DNA from: Clostridiaceae bacterium UBA5444
GTDB lineage: Bacteria > Bacillota > Clostridia > Clostridiales > Oxobacteraceae
Length of the DNA: 25,567 nucleotides
Assembly: GCA_002426575.1 (NCBI GenBank)
Contig: DIRE01000010.1
Coordinates: 40,121-65,687 of the forward strand
Direction: 5' to 3'
Shown one piece after another: positions 8,555 through 16,946 of this stretch. Each line of letters opens with the position of its first letter. Position 1 is the first letter of the stretch. A program made the translations under genes and the position numbers. Below the pieces are notes generated by a model that was given only the letters and a program-made list of their open reading frames with translations, made no database searches and was not told where the DNA came from.

Positions 8555-8718
8555 TGTGTTCTAAGTAACTGTTGATTTTCAAACCAGATATGTTGATTGA
8601 CTTCCACTGCTCCAAAATGCCTATTTTCTCTAAAATAAGTAAAGCTGGCGAAAATAGGCATTTAAGTCGCTGTTCCAGTAAATCAACATATCCTGAAACC
8701 AGCATTGATTAGAACACA
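8555..8718 (+). repeat. Long hairpin repeat, copy 2
   Basis: This 164-bp imperfect palindrome is homologous to copy 1. The arms begin and end with TGTGTTCTA and TAGAACACA. Shared core blocks are ATATGTTGATT, CTGCTCCAAAATGCC, GGCATTTAAGTCGCTG and AATCAACATAT. The apical loop contains TAAAATAAGTAAAG. It fills most of the gap between the rodA stop (11 bp away) and the mgsA start (50 bp away). In the rodA direction it could act as a barrier to read-through. The outermost left arm read on the minus strand contains TCAACA-N17-CATAAA, a weak promoter-like match ahead of mgsA. Confidence 0.9.
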
Positions 8719-8728
8719 ACCTGGTTTA

Positions 8729-9832
8729 TTAAAAGTTTATCTTGTGTCTTCTCATTCCAACATTTAAAACAAGGCCAGTTGCAACCATGCTTGTAAGCAT
8801 AGAACTTCCCCCATAGCTTACAAAAGGCAGTGTAATACCTGTAATAGGCATAAGTCCTATTGTCATTCCAATGTTCTCAAAAGCTTGGAATAGGAACATG
8901 GCAGTTATACCAGTAACAAGCATTTCTCCAAATTTATCTTTGGCTATTTTGGTTACCTTAAAGCACTTTAAAATAAATGATATATAAAGCAAAACAAGAA
9001 TCAGGGCGCCAATGAACCCAAATTCCTCACCCAGTACAGAAAATATAAAGTCTGTATGGGGCTCAGGAAGAAACTTTCCTTCACTTTGAAGCCCTTTTCC
9101 ATATCCCATTCCCCAAAGCTGTCCTGAGCCTATGGCAATCATAGATTGATTGATATGGTAAGCCGCGCCTAATGGATCTAGACTAGGATCTAGAAATACT
9201 TTTATCCTATCTTGTTGATGAGTCTCTAAAAATGGAAAAATAGCAAATATAGATGCTATAGCTACTCCAATTCCTCCAAAGAATACCCTTAGATCAAGAC
9301 CTGCCATAAAAACCATTCCCACAATTATAAAAATAATTATCAATGTGGTCCCAAGATCTGGTTCCTTATATATTAATATAAGTGGAGGTATAGAATATAA
9401 AAGCAATATACCTATATTCTTAATATTATTAATATCCCCATCAAATTCCTCAATTTTTTTGGCTACCACTATTATTAATGTTATTTTCATAAATTCTGAT
9501 GGCTGAACTCCAAAAGAGCCTATTCCAAACCAGCTGCTTGCTCCATTTGTTACCTTGTTTAGCGCAGATACTGCAACCAACATACCTAAATTAATTATAT
9601 ATAAAACCTTATAGTATGCTTTAAATGTTGAATAATCAATAAATACTGTTATTAATAAAAGTATAACGCCAATAATTGTCCATACAATCTGCATTATGAA
9701 ATTTCTCTTTGATCCTCCAGCAAATACTCCTGTTGCGCTTGCTATGGTTGCAATGCCTATAGCACATATGCAAAGTACATTAAAAAGTATACTAAAGTCA
9801 AAATTCTTAATCATTTTTTTGTTTATAGCCAC
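8729..9832 (-). CDS. rodA: Rod-shape SEDS peptidoglycan glycosyltransferase RodA
   Basis: This 367-residue polytopic membrane protein of the SEDS family has about ten hydrophobic segments. Conserved landmarks are SFGVQPSEFMKI, the DRIKVFLDP loop with the following LGAAYHINQSMIAIGSGQ, and HTDFIFSVLGEEFGF with the essential aspartate. Near the end comes LPFVSYGGSSML. It polymerises lipid II glycan strands for side-wall growth as partner of the class B PBP2 encoded upstream. GTG at 9832 is preferred because AGAGG lies eight bases before it; the GTG at 9841 and TTG at 9838 are too close to that site. The minE terminator separates it from the mre/min operon, and a TATAAT lies in the 144-bp gap without a convincing -35 box. 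Confidence 0.94.
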   Translation of the reverse strand: MAINKKMIKNFDFSILFNVLCICAIGIATIASATGVFAGGSKRNFIMQIVWTIIGVILLLITVFIDYSTFKAYYKVLYIINLGMLVAVSALNKVTNGASSWFGIGSFGVQPSEFMKITLIIVVAKKIEEFDGDINNIKNIGILLLYSIPPLILIYKEPDLGTTLIIIFIIVGMVFMAGLDLRVFFGGIGVAIASIFAIFPFLETHQQDRIKVFLDPSLDPLGAAYHINQSMIAIGSGQLWGMGYGKGLQSEGKFLPEPHTDFIFSVLGEEFGFIGALILVLLYISFILKCFKVTKIAKDKFGEMLVTGITAMFLFQAFENIGMTIGLMPITGITLPFVSYGGSSMLTSMVATGLVLNVGMRRHKINF

Positions 9833-9976
9833 TTGCAACACCTCTTCTTGTAATTCACCCTAAGATTACATCAAGTTACTTTTCATTAAAATTTAGTTTA
9901 TTGTAAAATAAGGTTTAAGTACACATAAAAAATTATAACATATATTATTATACCCTTCCATAGCCAGAAACAGTAA

Positions 9977-10007
9977 AAAATAAAATCCGTTAAGCGGATT
10001 TTATTTT
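9977..10007 (-). terminator. Rho-independent terminator of the mre-min operon
   Basis: Perfect 13-base arms (9977-9989 and 9995-10007) enclose a 5-base loop. On the minus strand the stem CGGATTTTATTTT runs into TTAC. The minE stop codon (10003-10001) lies inside the stem, so the terminator is partly coding. It separates minE from rodA. Confidence 0.85.
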
Positions 10008-10282
10008 CCAATATCTTTTACTTTTTTTATTGGTATATTAGCAATCAATGCCGATATATTGTCATTTCTACTTCTTCCATCACCCGTATCTAGAGATATT
10101 TCTATACCATCCTCATCAATTTCTGCATAATCAGAAATAACCTTTATAAGATCTCCTTTTATCATATTAAGAAATTGAGGTGGCATATTTGCCCTATCAT
10201 GAATTAATATTAGTTTTAATCTTTCTTTAGCCACATCCTTGCTTGTATTCCCATATTTGCCCACGTTTTTAAATACATCCAT
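10001..10282 (-). CDS. minE: Cell-division topological specificity factor MinE
   Basis: This 93-residue protein has the MinE layout: an N-terminal amphipathic/contact segment, then KERLKLILIHDRANMPPQ (the MinD-contact beta strand region), then the dimerising topological domain with ISDYAEIDEDGIEISLD. MinE stimulates the MinD ATPase and drives pole-to-pole oscillation, so that the MinC inhibitor is lowest at mid-cell. The ATG at 10282 follows an AGGGGGGGTAGG site. The gap to minD is 15 bp. The last codon and stop run into the operon terminator. A true MinE, rather than MinJ/DivIVA control as in Bacillus, fits Clostridium-type Firmicutes. Confidence 0.95.
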   Translation of the reverse strand: MDVFKNVGKYGNTSKDVAKERLKLILIHDRANMPPQFLNMIKGDLIKVISDYAEIDEDGIEISLDTGDGRSRNDNISALIANIPIKKVKDIGK

Positions 10283-10297
10283 TAATGCCTACCCCCC

Positions 10298-11095
10298 CTA
10301 TTTAATATTGAATATTTTCTTAATTATGCTTATAAATCCACCATGATTCTGTTCTAGATCCAACATTGGAACCTTCTCTCCACAAACCCTCCTTGCAATA
10401 TTGCAGTAGGCCTTTCCAGCCATTGAATCCTCATCTGTGACCACAGGCTCCCCCTTATTGGTAGATACAATTATTTTATTATCATCAGGGATAACCCCTA
10501 GTAATTCTATGGATAGTATATCAAGCATATCCTGAATGTTTAGCATATCCCCTTTTCTTGCCATATCAATGTTAAGTCTGTTTATAATAAGCTGATGGTC
10601 ACTCATTCCCTTTGTTTCAAGTTTTCCAATTATTCTATCTGCATCCCTTACTGCTGATACTTCAGGTACTGTAACTATTATAGCCCTATCTGCGCCTGCT
10701 ATAGCGTTTTCAAACCCATGCTCTATTCCTGCGGGGCAATCTATCAAAACATAATCGAATTCCTTTTTTAATTCGATACAAATGTTTTTCATCTCATCTG
10801 GTGTTATTGCTGTTTTATCTTTGGTTTGAGCTGTTGGCAAAAGGTATAGACCCTCAAACCTTTTGTCTCTTATAAGAGCTTGCTTTAATCTGCATAATCC
10901 GTTTACCACGTCAACAATATCATAAACTATTCTATTTTCGAGCCCCATAACAACATCTAAATTTCTAAGACCTGTGTCAGCATCAACAACAACAACCTTT
11001 TTACCAAGATTAGCAAGGGCTGTCCCTAAATTTGCAGTAGTTGTAGTTTTGCCAACCCCTCCTTTACCTGATGTTATAACATATGCAATACCCAA
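10298..11095 (-). CDS. minD: Septum-site determining ATPase MinD
   Basis: This 265-residue ParA/MinD-type ATPase has the deviant Walker A SGKGGVGKTTTTANLG at residues 9-24, VDADTGLRNLD, the switch region DCPAGIEHGFENA, and a C-terminal amphipathic membrane-targeting helix (ISIIKKIFNIK). ATP-bound MinD dimerises on the membrane and recruits MinC and MinE. The start is a TTG at 11095 with GGAGGG six bases upstream; no ATG or GTG lies before the Walker A motif. It is 76 bp after minC and 15 bp before minE. Confidence 0.96.
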   Translation of the reverse strand: MGIAYVITSGKGGVGKTTTTANLGTALANLGKKVVVVDADTGLRNLDVVMGLENRIVYDIVDVVNGLCRLKQALIRDKRFEGLYLLPTAQTKDKTAITPDEMKNICIELKKEFDYVLIDCPAGIEHGFENAIAGADRAIIVTVPEVSAVRDADRIIGKLETKGMSDHQLIINRLNIDMARKGDMLNIQDMLDILSIELLGVIPDDNKIIVSTNKGEPVVTDEDSMAGKAYCNIARRVCGEKVPMLDLEQNHGGFISIIKKIFNIK

Positions 11096-11171
11096 TAAAA
11101 TCCCTCCAAACCTTCTTCAAATTTAACTATAATGTTTTCTTTTTTAAAATACTTTAGATTAACTTGTATAT

Positions 11172-11804
11172 TTAATATTGCTTATTGGGTATATAGGGTT
11201 CAATTATAATATACCCATCTTTTATTCTAGCAAACTCTGGGCACTTAGGCTTCACAATCTCTCCATCTGGGGGTCTCGATATTATGTCTGCTATTCTAAG
11301 TTGCGTTGGCTGCAGCGAAAAGGCAGCGATTATGGCTTCTTGATTCCCTGATGTTCCAGCATGAACCATGCCTCTTAAAGTACCCATAACTATTATATTT
11401 CCTTCAGCTTTGATTTCTGCTCCCGCATTTATATCTCCAATAAGAACAACATTTCCTGGATAATCAATGCCCTGCCCTGAACGCAATGTACTAATAACAA
11501 ATTTGGTCTTCCCTTCGCTTATTCCATCAAAAACCTTTTCCTTTTCTTCCTCCATGTTTTGGATTACTATACCACAATCTCTATATACAATTTCTTTTAT
11601 CTCATCTTGATGTTCTTCATCAATATTAGTTTTTGAAAAATCCATATACACATTTCCACTTTTAAAAAAATCCTTTGACCTGTATATTTTCTCTTCAATG
11701 GCTGATTTTATATTTTCAAAATTACTGTTTTCGATGCTACCCTCATTAACAGTGATTATAACACCATTTTTAGTCCCTTTGAATAGCACATTCTGAACTT
11801 CCAT
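11172..11804 (-). CDS. minC: Septum-site determining protein MinC
   Basis: This 210-residue FtsZ-assembly inhibitor has two recognisable parts. There is an N-terminal domain of about 100 residues, divergent as usual, and a C-terminal beta-helix domain with LRSGQ, GDINAGAEI, MGTLRGMVHAG and AAFSLQPTQLRIAD. The C-domain dimerises and binds MinD. The ATG at 11804 follows GGAGGGG with good spacing. The gene lies 259 bp downstream of the PBP2 gene, the largest gap in the cluster. minCDE may therefore have an additional promoter, but none is clear by eye. Confidence 0.95.
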   Translation of the reverse strand: MEVQNVLFKGTKNGVIITVNEGSIENSNFENIKSAIEEKIYRSKDFFKSGNVYMDFSKTNIDEEHQDEIKEIVYRDCGIVIQNMEEEKEKVFDGISEGKTKFVISTLRSGQGIDYPGNVVLIGDINAGAEIKAEGNIIVMGTLRGMVHAGTSGNQEAIIAAFSLQPTQLRIADIISRPPDGEIVKPKCPEFARIKDGYIIIEPYIPNKQY

Positions 11805-11998
11805 GAAAACCCCTCCGTTAACTTATCATCGTGTAAAGTAATCCAAAGCTTTTCTGAGCGTATTCCTGAACATATATGTAAAACATATTTATTATAAATT
11901 TCTTCAAGAAAACAATAATTCCTGCATATAAATCTATATTTTTTGATATTAGTAATTATATTCAGATATTATGGCCAAAAAATATACTAATCATATAA

Positions 11999-12040
11999 AT
12001 GGCACAAAAACTTCTATACTAAGGAAAGTCCTTGTGCCAT
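11999..12040 (-). other. Hairpin in the PBP2-minC intergenic gap
   Basis: Nine-base perfect arms (ATGGCACAA and TTGTGCCAT) flank a 24-base interior that holds a second small stem, AAGGA/TCCTT. It lies 23 bases after the PBP2 stop on the transcribed strand. The 3' tail has only TTTATAT, so it would be a weak terminator at best. It could reduce read-through from mre into min or mark an RNA processing point. The other 190 or so bases of the gap show nothing recognisable. Confidence 0.5.
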
Positions 12041-12063
12041 CTATTTATCTTCTATCTTTTTCC

Positions 12064-14454
12064 CTATTTTTGCTGCTTGGGTTGTTCAGGTTTGTTCAAT
12101 CCAAAATAATACTCATATATATCTCTAGCCACATTGGAGCTTCCATATCCACCGCCTTCGTGGATTACAACAGCTACAGCTATTTCAGGGTCCTTCTCAG
12201 GGGCAAATCCTGCAAACCATGAATAGTCATCCCTGCCTCCGGATGCTTCAGCTGTTCCAGTTTTACCTGCTGTTTTAACCTTCATATTTCTAAAAACAGC
12301 TCCAGCCGTTCCACCCTCACCTGTAACTGCATCCATCCCTTTTATTACTAAAGGAAGGGTAGTTGGTTTTAAATCAGCCTTACTAAGTACTTCTGGTTTA
12401 ACCTCTTTCTCTATTGTTCCATCAGGTTTAACCACCTTTTTAACAAGATGAGGCCTATACTTTGTTCCACCGTTTGCAATAGTTGCAATATAATTAGCCA
12501 TCTGAAGAGGGGTAAAATGGTCCTCACCTTGGCCTATAGCTGCGTTTAGAGGTAGACCTTTATTGTTATACTCATAAGATGCATTTCTAACGCCATCAAC
12601 TATTCTTGCCCTAATCTTTGAGCTGGAAATTCCTGCAGACTTAAGCTTATCATAATCCCTATCATTGTTATCTATCATATTAAATATAAGATCTTTCTGC
12701 TCATCTGTAGGAGTAAAAGTACCTATCTTTGGATCATAATTAGGTGAACTTATATCCTTTATTACGCTATAAAAAGAGTAATTAACCGCCTTTTGCTTAA
12801 CCATCTCTCTGTTTGCAACATTTCCTGGGTTCTCAGCGATTTCAATTCCTGTAGGATCATCTGAAAGTCCAAACATCTTAGCATATTTGGCTATATTTTC
12901 AAGAGTTACCCTACGACCGGTTTCGAAAAAGAAAACGTTGCATGAGTTTTTTAAAGCGCCTACTACGTCAAGATTGCCATGGTGGCCTCCATAGTAATTG
13001 TAAATCCAGCAGTTGCCGTGAAAATTCGGTACACCAGTATAATGGCCTCCACAGTATATTGGGGTGTCAGGAGTTATTGCCCCTGTCTCTAGTCCTGCAA
13101 TTGCAGTTATCATCTTAAAAGTAGATCCTGGGGGAACAGAACTTTGTGTAGCATAGTTAAACATAGGTTTTAAAATACGTTCTTTATCCACGTCAGGGTG
13201 TTCTTCATTAAGAGGTAATAGTTTTTTTCTTACCTCTTCCGTAAAGCCACCTGTTGCAGCCATTATATTAGGATCATATCCACCTGGTCTGCTTGCTAAT
13301 GTAAGTATCTCTCCCGTGTGAACATCTATAACTACAGCTGCAGCCCTTGTAGCATTAGGATATGCCTTTTTGCCTATTTCCCCTTTTCTAAGCTTTGCCA
13401 TTGTATCGTCAAGATACCTCTCCGTGGCTTGTTGAAGTCCTTGATCAATTGTCAGCACAACATTATCTCCAGGTACAGGATCCCTTATACTTAGTTCCTC
13501 AGCAACCCTTCCATTTGCATCAACCCTTACAGTCCTTCCGCCCTTTTCTCCTCGTAAGTAATCCTCTGCATATTTCTCTATTCCATCTCTTCCAACTAAA
13601 TCTTGGTTTACATCATATAATTTATCTTTATATAACTCCATATCCTTTTCCCCAACCTTTTTAAGGCTTCCTATGGTTAGTGATGCCATATCACCATAAG
13701 GATATGTTCTAAGAGGTTTAATTTTAACATCGACTCCTGGCAGATATAAAGATTTTTCCATTATCTCAAAAGCAGTTGTTCTACTTACATATGCAATTTC
13801 AACAGGCTTATATGCCATATATCCCCTATCTTCAATCATCTGTCTTATAACCATCATTTGTCTTATAAACTCTATATTTTCGCTTCCGTCGCTATTGAAT
13901 TTATGCTCTTCTTTTGTAGGATATATCTCATAGTGTTTCTGCAGATATCTGAAGGTTTCCTCAGCACTTAGTTTTTCATCAATCCCTTTATCTTTTTTCC
14001 ACTTTTTTGCTGCCTTTTCTATATATTCTTTTCTTTTATTCTCGTCCTCATAGTTATTAGGAAAGTCAAATTCAAAAGCAGGTTTATTGTTTTTATCTTT
14101 TTTTATTATTATGCAAAAATCATCTTTGATCTTCTCATTATTTTTATTTAAAATGTCTACAAGTTTTTCAATGGTACCAATCAAATTCTTCTTTTCTTGT
14201 TTGCTTTGAGGTTTCATCATAAACACTGTATAACTTTGTACATTAGTTGCTAGCTCAATACTATTTCTATCTAATATTTTGCCTCTAGGAGCATCATCCT
14301 CAACAATTCTTATGCTTTTATCCTGCGCTTGACGTCTATAGTCCTCTCCCTTAACAATCTGTATATCTATAAGCTTAATAAGTATTGATGAGAAAAAGAC
14401 TATGGCAAGCGCAACTACAAAGTTATATCTTGTAAAAACTTTTTTCTTTTCCAT
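12064..14454 (-). CDS. mrdA: Class B penicillin-binding protein 2 (elongasome D,D-transpeptidase)
   Basis: This 796-residue protein has a short cytoplasmic tail, one membrane segment (about 11-31), a PBP-dimerisation region with RGKILDRNSIELATN, and a transpeptidase domain. The active-site motifs are STFK (Ser about 444), SCN (about 504-506) and KTGTAE (Lys about 731). It cross-links nascent peptidoglycan together with RodA. Between about residues 95 and 200 lies a Lys/Glu-rich stretch, which helps explain its length above the ~630 residues of E. coli PBP2. The ATG at 14454 is preceded by AAGGGTGA. It lies 41 bp after mreD. The tail is Gln/Lys-rich and hydrophilic (EQPKQQK). Confidence 0.94.
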   Translation of the reverse strand: MEKKKVFTRYNFVVALAIVFFSSILIKLIDIQIVKGEDYRRQAQDKSIRIVEDDAPRGKILDRNSIELATNVQSYTVFMMKPQSKQEKKNLIGTIEKLVDILNKNNEKIKDDFCIIIKKDKNNKPAFEFDFPNNYEDENKRKEYIEKAAKKWKKDKGIDEKLSAEETFRYLQKHYEIYPTKEEHKFNSDGSENIEFIRQMMVIRQMIEDRGYMAYKPVEIAYVSRTTAFEIMEKSLYLPGVDVKIKPLRTYPYGDMASLTIGSLKKVGEKDMELYKDKLYDVNQDLVGRDGIEKYAEDYLRGEKGGRTVRVDANGRVAEELSIRDPVPGDNVVLTIDQGLQQATERYLDDTMAKLRKGEIGKKAYPNATRAAAVVIDVHTGEILTLASRPGGYDPNIMAATGGFTEEVRKKLLPLNEEHPDVDKERILKPMFNYATQSSVPPGSTFKMITAIAGLETGAITPDTPIYCGGHYTGVPNFHGNCWIYNYYGGHHGNLDVVGALKNSCNVFFFETGRRVTLENIAKYAKMFGLSDDPTGIEIAENPGNVANREMVKQKAVNYSFYSVIKDISSPNYDPKIGTFTPTDEQKDLIFNMIDNNDRDYDKLKSAGISSSKIRARIVDGVRNASYEYNNKGLPLNAAIGQGEDHFTPLQMANYIATIANGGTKYRPHLVKKVVKPDGTIEKEVKPEVLSKADLKPTTLPLVIKGMDAVTGEGGTAGAVFRNMKVKTAGKTGTAEASGGRDDYSWFAGFAPEKDPEIAVAVVIHEGGGYGSSNVARDIYEYYFGLNKPEQPKQQK

Positions 14455-14495
14455 GGAATCACCCTTTTAAAAAAATAGCAAATAATTTTCTATTT

Positions 14496-15005
14496 CTAAA
14501 ACATTTTAGCTGGGTCTGAAAAGTATTTTTCATTAAGTCTTGAAAAAAACTTAAACAGTATTGCCGCTAATACTGCATTATAAATAGCTTCTGGCAGTAT
14601 AACACTTGTTAGAGATTCAATAAAATTTTCATGATTTAGTCTTGTCACAAATAAAAGAGCAAAAACTATTAACTCTTTTAGTATTGTTCCTAAAAATGTA
14701 AATATACTAGGAATAAATATATTATCCTTATATACTTTTTCTTCTACTATTCCAATTAAGTAAGCGCAAATCATACAAGCTATGGAATTAAGGCCAAAGA
14801 CGCCGCCAAAAAAAACATCTTTTAACATGCCTCCAGCTATCCCCATAACTGTACCCCTTGGATTCCCATTTATAAGTGTATAGCATATTATAAATGTTAG
14901 CACTATATCAGGTTTAACACCAAATATTCTAACGAACTCAAATAAGCTATTTTGTATGCTTACTAAAAATAGTAAAAATATAAATGGAAAAACAATCTTC
15001 TTCAC
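14496..15005 (-). CDS. mreD: Rod shape-determining membrane protein MreD
   Basis: This small polytopic membrane protein (169 residues, about five hydrophobic helices) matches MreD by position and pattern. An N-terminal VKKIVFPFIFLLFL helix is followed by KPDIVLTFIICYTL and GGVFGLNSIACMICAYLIG. MreD links MreC and the MreB filaments to the synthases in the membrane. I chose the GTG at 15005, with AGGGG eight bases upstream. The ATG at 15020 overlaps this site and lies within mreC. The start is one base from the mreC stop, which suggests coupled translation. Confidence 0.9.
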   Translation of the reverse strand: MKKIVFPFIFLLFLVSIQNSLFEFVRIFGVKPDIVLTFIICYTLINGNPRGTVMGIAGGMLKDVFFGGVFGLNSIACMICAYLIGIVEEKVYKDNIFIPSIFTFLGTILKELIVFALLFVTRLNHENFIESLTSVILPEAIYNAVLAAILFKFFSRLNEKYFSDPAKMF

Positions 15006-15006
15006 A

Positions 15007-15867
15007 TTAATTCCCCTCATCTGGATAATCTGTATCCTTCATTGAATTAGTAATAACAAAAACTTCTTCAAGTTTATTAAAATCTACCTCTGGTTTTATT
15101 ATTAAAGTTTTAGTAAAGTCTCCATTATCACTTTCTATATCTTCAACAACTCCTACTTTCACACCTTTAGGGAAAAACTTGCTTATGCCAGATGTAGCAA
15201 CAATATCTCCCTTTTCCACTTTAGAATCTGCAGGAAGGTATAACATCTTGCACTTTCTCTCTCCACTTGATCCTGAGTAGCCTTGTATCATTCCCTGATC
15301 TCTAGTACGGCTTACTTCTCCACTAACCCAACTTCTTTCATCTACCATGGACAAAACTTTTGACCAGTTAGGGCCAACCTCAACGACTTGTCCAATAAGT
15401 CCATTGCTATTAACTACAGGGTAATACTTCTTAATTCCATGGTTGCTTCCTTTATCAATTATAAATGTATCGTTCCAGTTATCGGATCCCTTACCAACTA
15501 TATTAGCTCCATAGTAGTCATAAACCTTATTGCTGTCTTTAAAGTCTAACATAGACTTTAATCTATCATTTTGAGATACTACCTGATCATAATCTATCAA
15601 TTTTTGCTCTAGCTCAGAATTCTTCTTTTTTAGCTCTTCGTTCTCATTCTTTATAGTAGATATGTCTCCAATAAACCCAAAGAAATTTCCAACCCTCTGT
15701 CCTCCCATATAAAGATATTTTTGAACAGGGGTTAAAACATTTCCCACAACGCCTTCAAATACATTTACCCTATCCGTCTTTGAAGCTGTAAACCCTATAA
15801 ACACAAAAAAAACTATACTCAAAACAATAACAATAGTTAGCAGTTTGTTTTGCAAAATACGGCGCAT
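15007..15867 (-). CDS. mreC: Rod shape-determining protein MreC
   Basis: This 286-residue protein has a membrane anchor (about 9-27) and a coiled coil (about 70-108, ENEELKKKNSELEQKL). An extracytoplasmic beta-barrel pair includes IVGKGSDNWNDTFIIDKGS and GLIGQVVEVGPNWSKVL. MreC scaffolds PBP2 and RodA on the outer face of the membrane. The ATG at 15867 has an AGGAAGTGG site that overlaps the mreB stop codon (14-bp gap). The end is complete and touches mreD. Confidence 0.95.
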   Translation of the reverse strand: MRRILQNKLLTIVIVLSIVFFVFIGFTASKTDRVNVFEGVVGNVLTPVQKYLYMGGQRVGNFFGFIGDISTIKNENEELKKKNSELEQKLIDYDQVVSQNDRLKSMLDFKDSNKVYDYYGANIVGKGSDNWNDTFIIDKGSNHGIKKYYPVVNSNGLIGQVVEVGPNWSKVLSMVDERSWVSGEVSRTRDQGMIQGYSGSSGERKCKMLYLPADSKVEKGDIVATSGISKFFPKGVKVGVVEDIESDNGDFTKTLIIKPEVDFNKLEEVFVITNSMKDTDYPDEGN

Positions 15868-15881
15868 AGATACACCACTTC

Positions 15882-16919
15882 CTATCTATATTTCCTTGAA
15901 AGTGTAATTGAGTTCATAGAACCTAATTTGTCAATATTATCAAGAGCTTTTCCTGTACCAATTGCTACACAGTCTAGTGGATTTTCTGCAATACTAACAG
16001 GCATGTTTGTTTCTTTAATTATAAGCTTATCTATTCCATTTAGGAGTGCTCCTCCCCCAGTTATTATTATACCTTTATCCATTATATCTGCTGCAAGCTC
16101 AGGTGGTGTTTTTTCTAGAGTAGATTTAATTGCATCTATAATTGCATTTACTGGTTCACTTAAGGCCTCTCTAATTTCTACAGAGGAGATATTAAGTGTT
16201 TTTGGGAGTCCTGTTACAAGGTCTCTTCCCCTTATATCCATAGTTTTTTCTTCTTCATCACTGAAAGCAGAACCTATCTCCATTTTTATTAGTTCTGAAG
16301 TTCTCTCTCCTATCATAAGGCTATATTCTCTTTTAATATATGAAGCTATTGCCTGATCAAGTTCATCTCCAGCAATTCTTAATGATTTACTTGTTACTAT
16401 TCCTCCGAGTGAAATAATTGCTATATCTGTAGTTCCTCCACCAATATCAACAACCATGCTTCCTGTAGGCTCTTCTACTGGAAGGCCTGCACCAATAGCT
16501 GCTGCCATTGGCTCTGGAAGAAGATAAACATTCTTGGCACCTGCCTGATATGTTGCTTCCTCTATAGCGTTTCTTTCAACCTGAGTTACTCCCGATGGGT
16601 AGCAAACAACTATCCTTGGCCTTACAAAGGATCCTTTACTAAATGCCTTACGTATAAAATGCTTCATCATGCTTTGTGTTACATCAAAGTCTGCTATAAC
16701 ACCATCTTTAAGAGGCCTTATGGCTGTAATGTTTCCTGGGGTTCTTCCTATCATCTTTTTTGCATCATTTCCTACAGCAAGTACATTCTTTGTTGAATCA
16801 TTTCTTATAGCAACTACTGAAGGTTCCCTAAGTATAATTCCTTTTCCTTTTATATAAATTAAAGTATTTGCAGTTCCTAAATCTATTCCCATATCTTTTG
16901 ATAATCCTAATGCTGACAT
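15882..16919 (-). CDS. mreB: Rod shape-determining actin homologue MreB
   Basis: This 345-residue bacterial actin has the phosphate-1 loop MGIDLGTANTLIYIKGKG, the phosphate-2 loop VVDIGGGTTDIAIISLGG and the adenosine motif GIIITGGGALLNGID. MreB filaments run beneath the membrane and orient side-wall synthesis. The ATG at 16919 follows AAAGGGGAC. It is 27 bp after radC and followed directly by mreC, the normal mreBCD order. Length is standard for the family. The C-terminal SRKYR tail is basic. Confidence 0.97.
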   Translation of the reverse strand: MSALGLSKDMGIDLGTANTLIYIKGKGIILREPSVVAIRNDSTKNVLAVGNDAKKMIGRTPGNITAIRPLKDGVIADFDVTQSMMKHFIRKAFSKGSFVRPRIVVCYPSGVTQVERNAIEEATYQAGAKNVYLLPEPMAAAIGAGLPVEEPTGSMVVDIGGGTTDIAIISLGGIVTSKSLRIAGDELDQAIASYIKREYSLMIGERTSELIKMEIGSAFSDEEEKTMDIRGRDLVTGLPKTLNISSVEIREALSEPVNAIIDAIKSTLEKTPPELAADIMDKGIIITGGGALLNGIDKLIIKETNMPVSIAENPLDCVAIGTGKALDNIDKLGSMNSITLSRKYR

Positions 16920-16946
16920 ATTAAGTCCCCTTTCAAATAACTACGT

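Noticed and set aside
8555..8718. The long hairpin as simply a terminator of rodA
   Set aside because: It lacks a T-run after the stem on the minus strand, is far longer than a terminator, and the same element occurs upstream of promoters as well as downstream of genes.
13395..13664. Plus-strand open frame inside the PBP2 gene, and similar plus-strand frames elsewhere
   Set aside because: These are low-complexity or hydrophobic shadows of confirmed minus-strand genes, with no family similarity and no convincing ribosome-binding sites.
12064..14454. PBP2 as a sporulation-specific SpoVD-type protein
   Set aside because: It sits in the mre cluster, and I see no PASTA repeats at the C-terminus. 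The elongasome role is the simpler reading.
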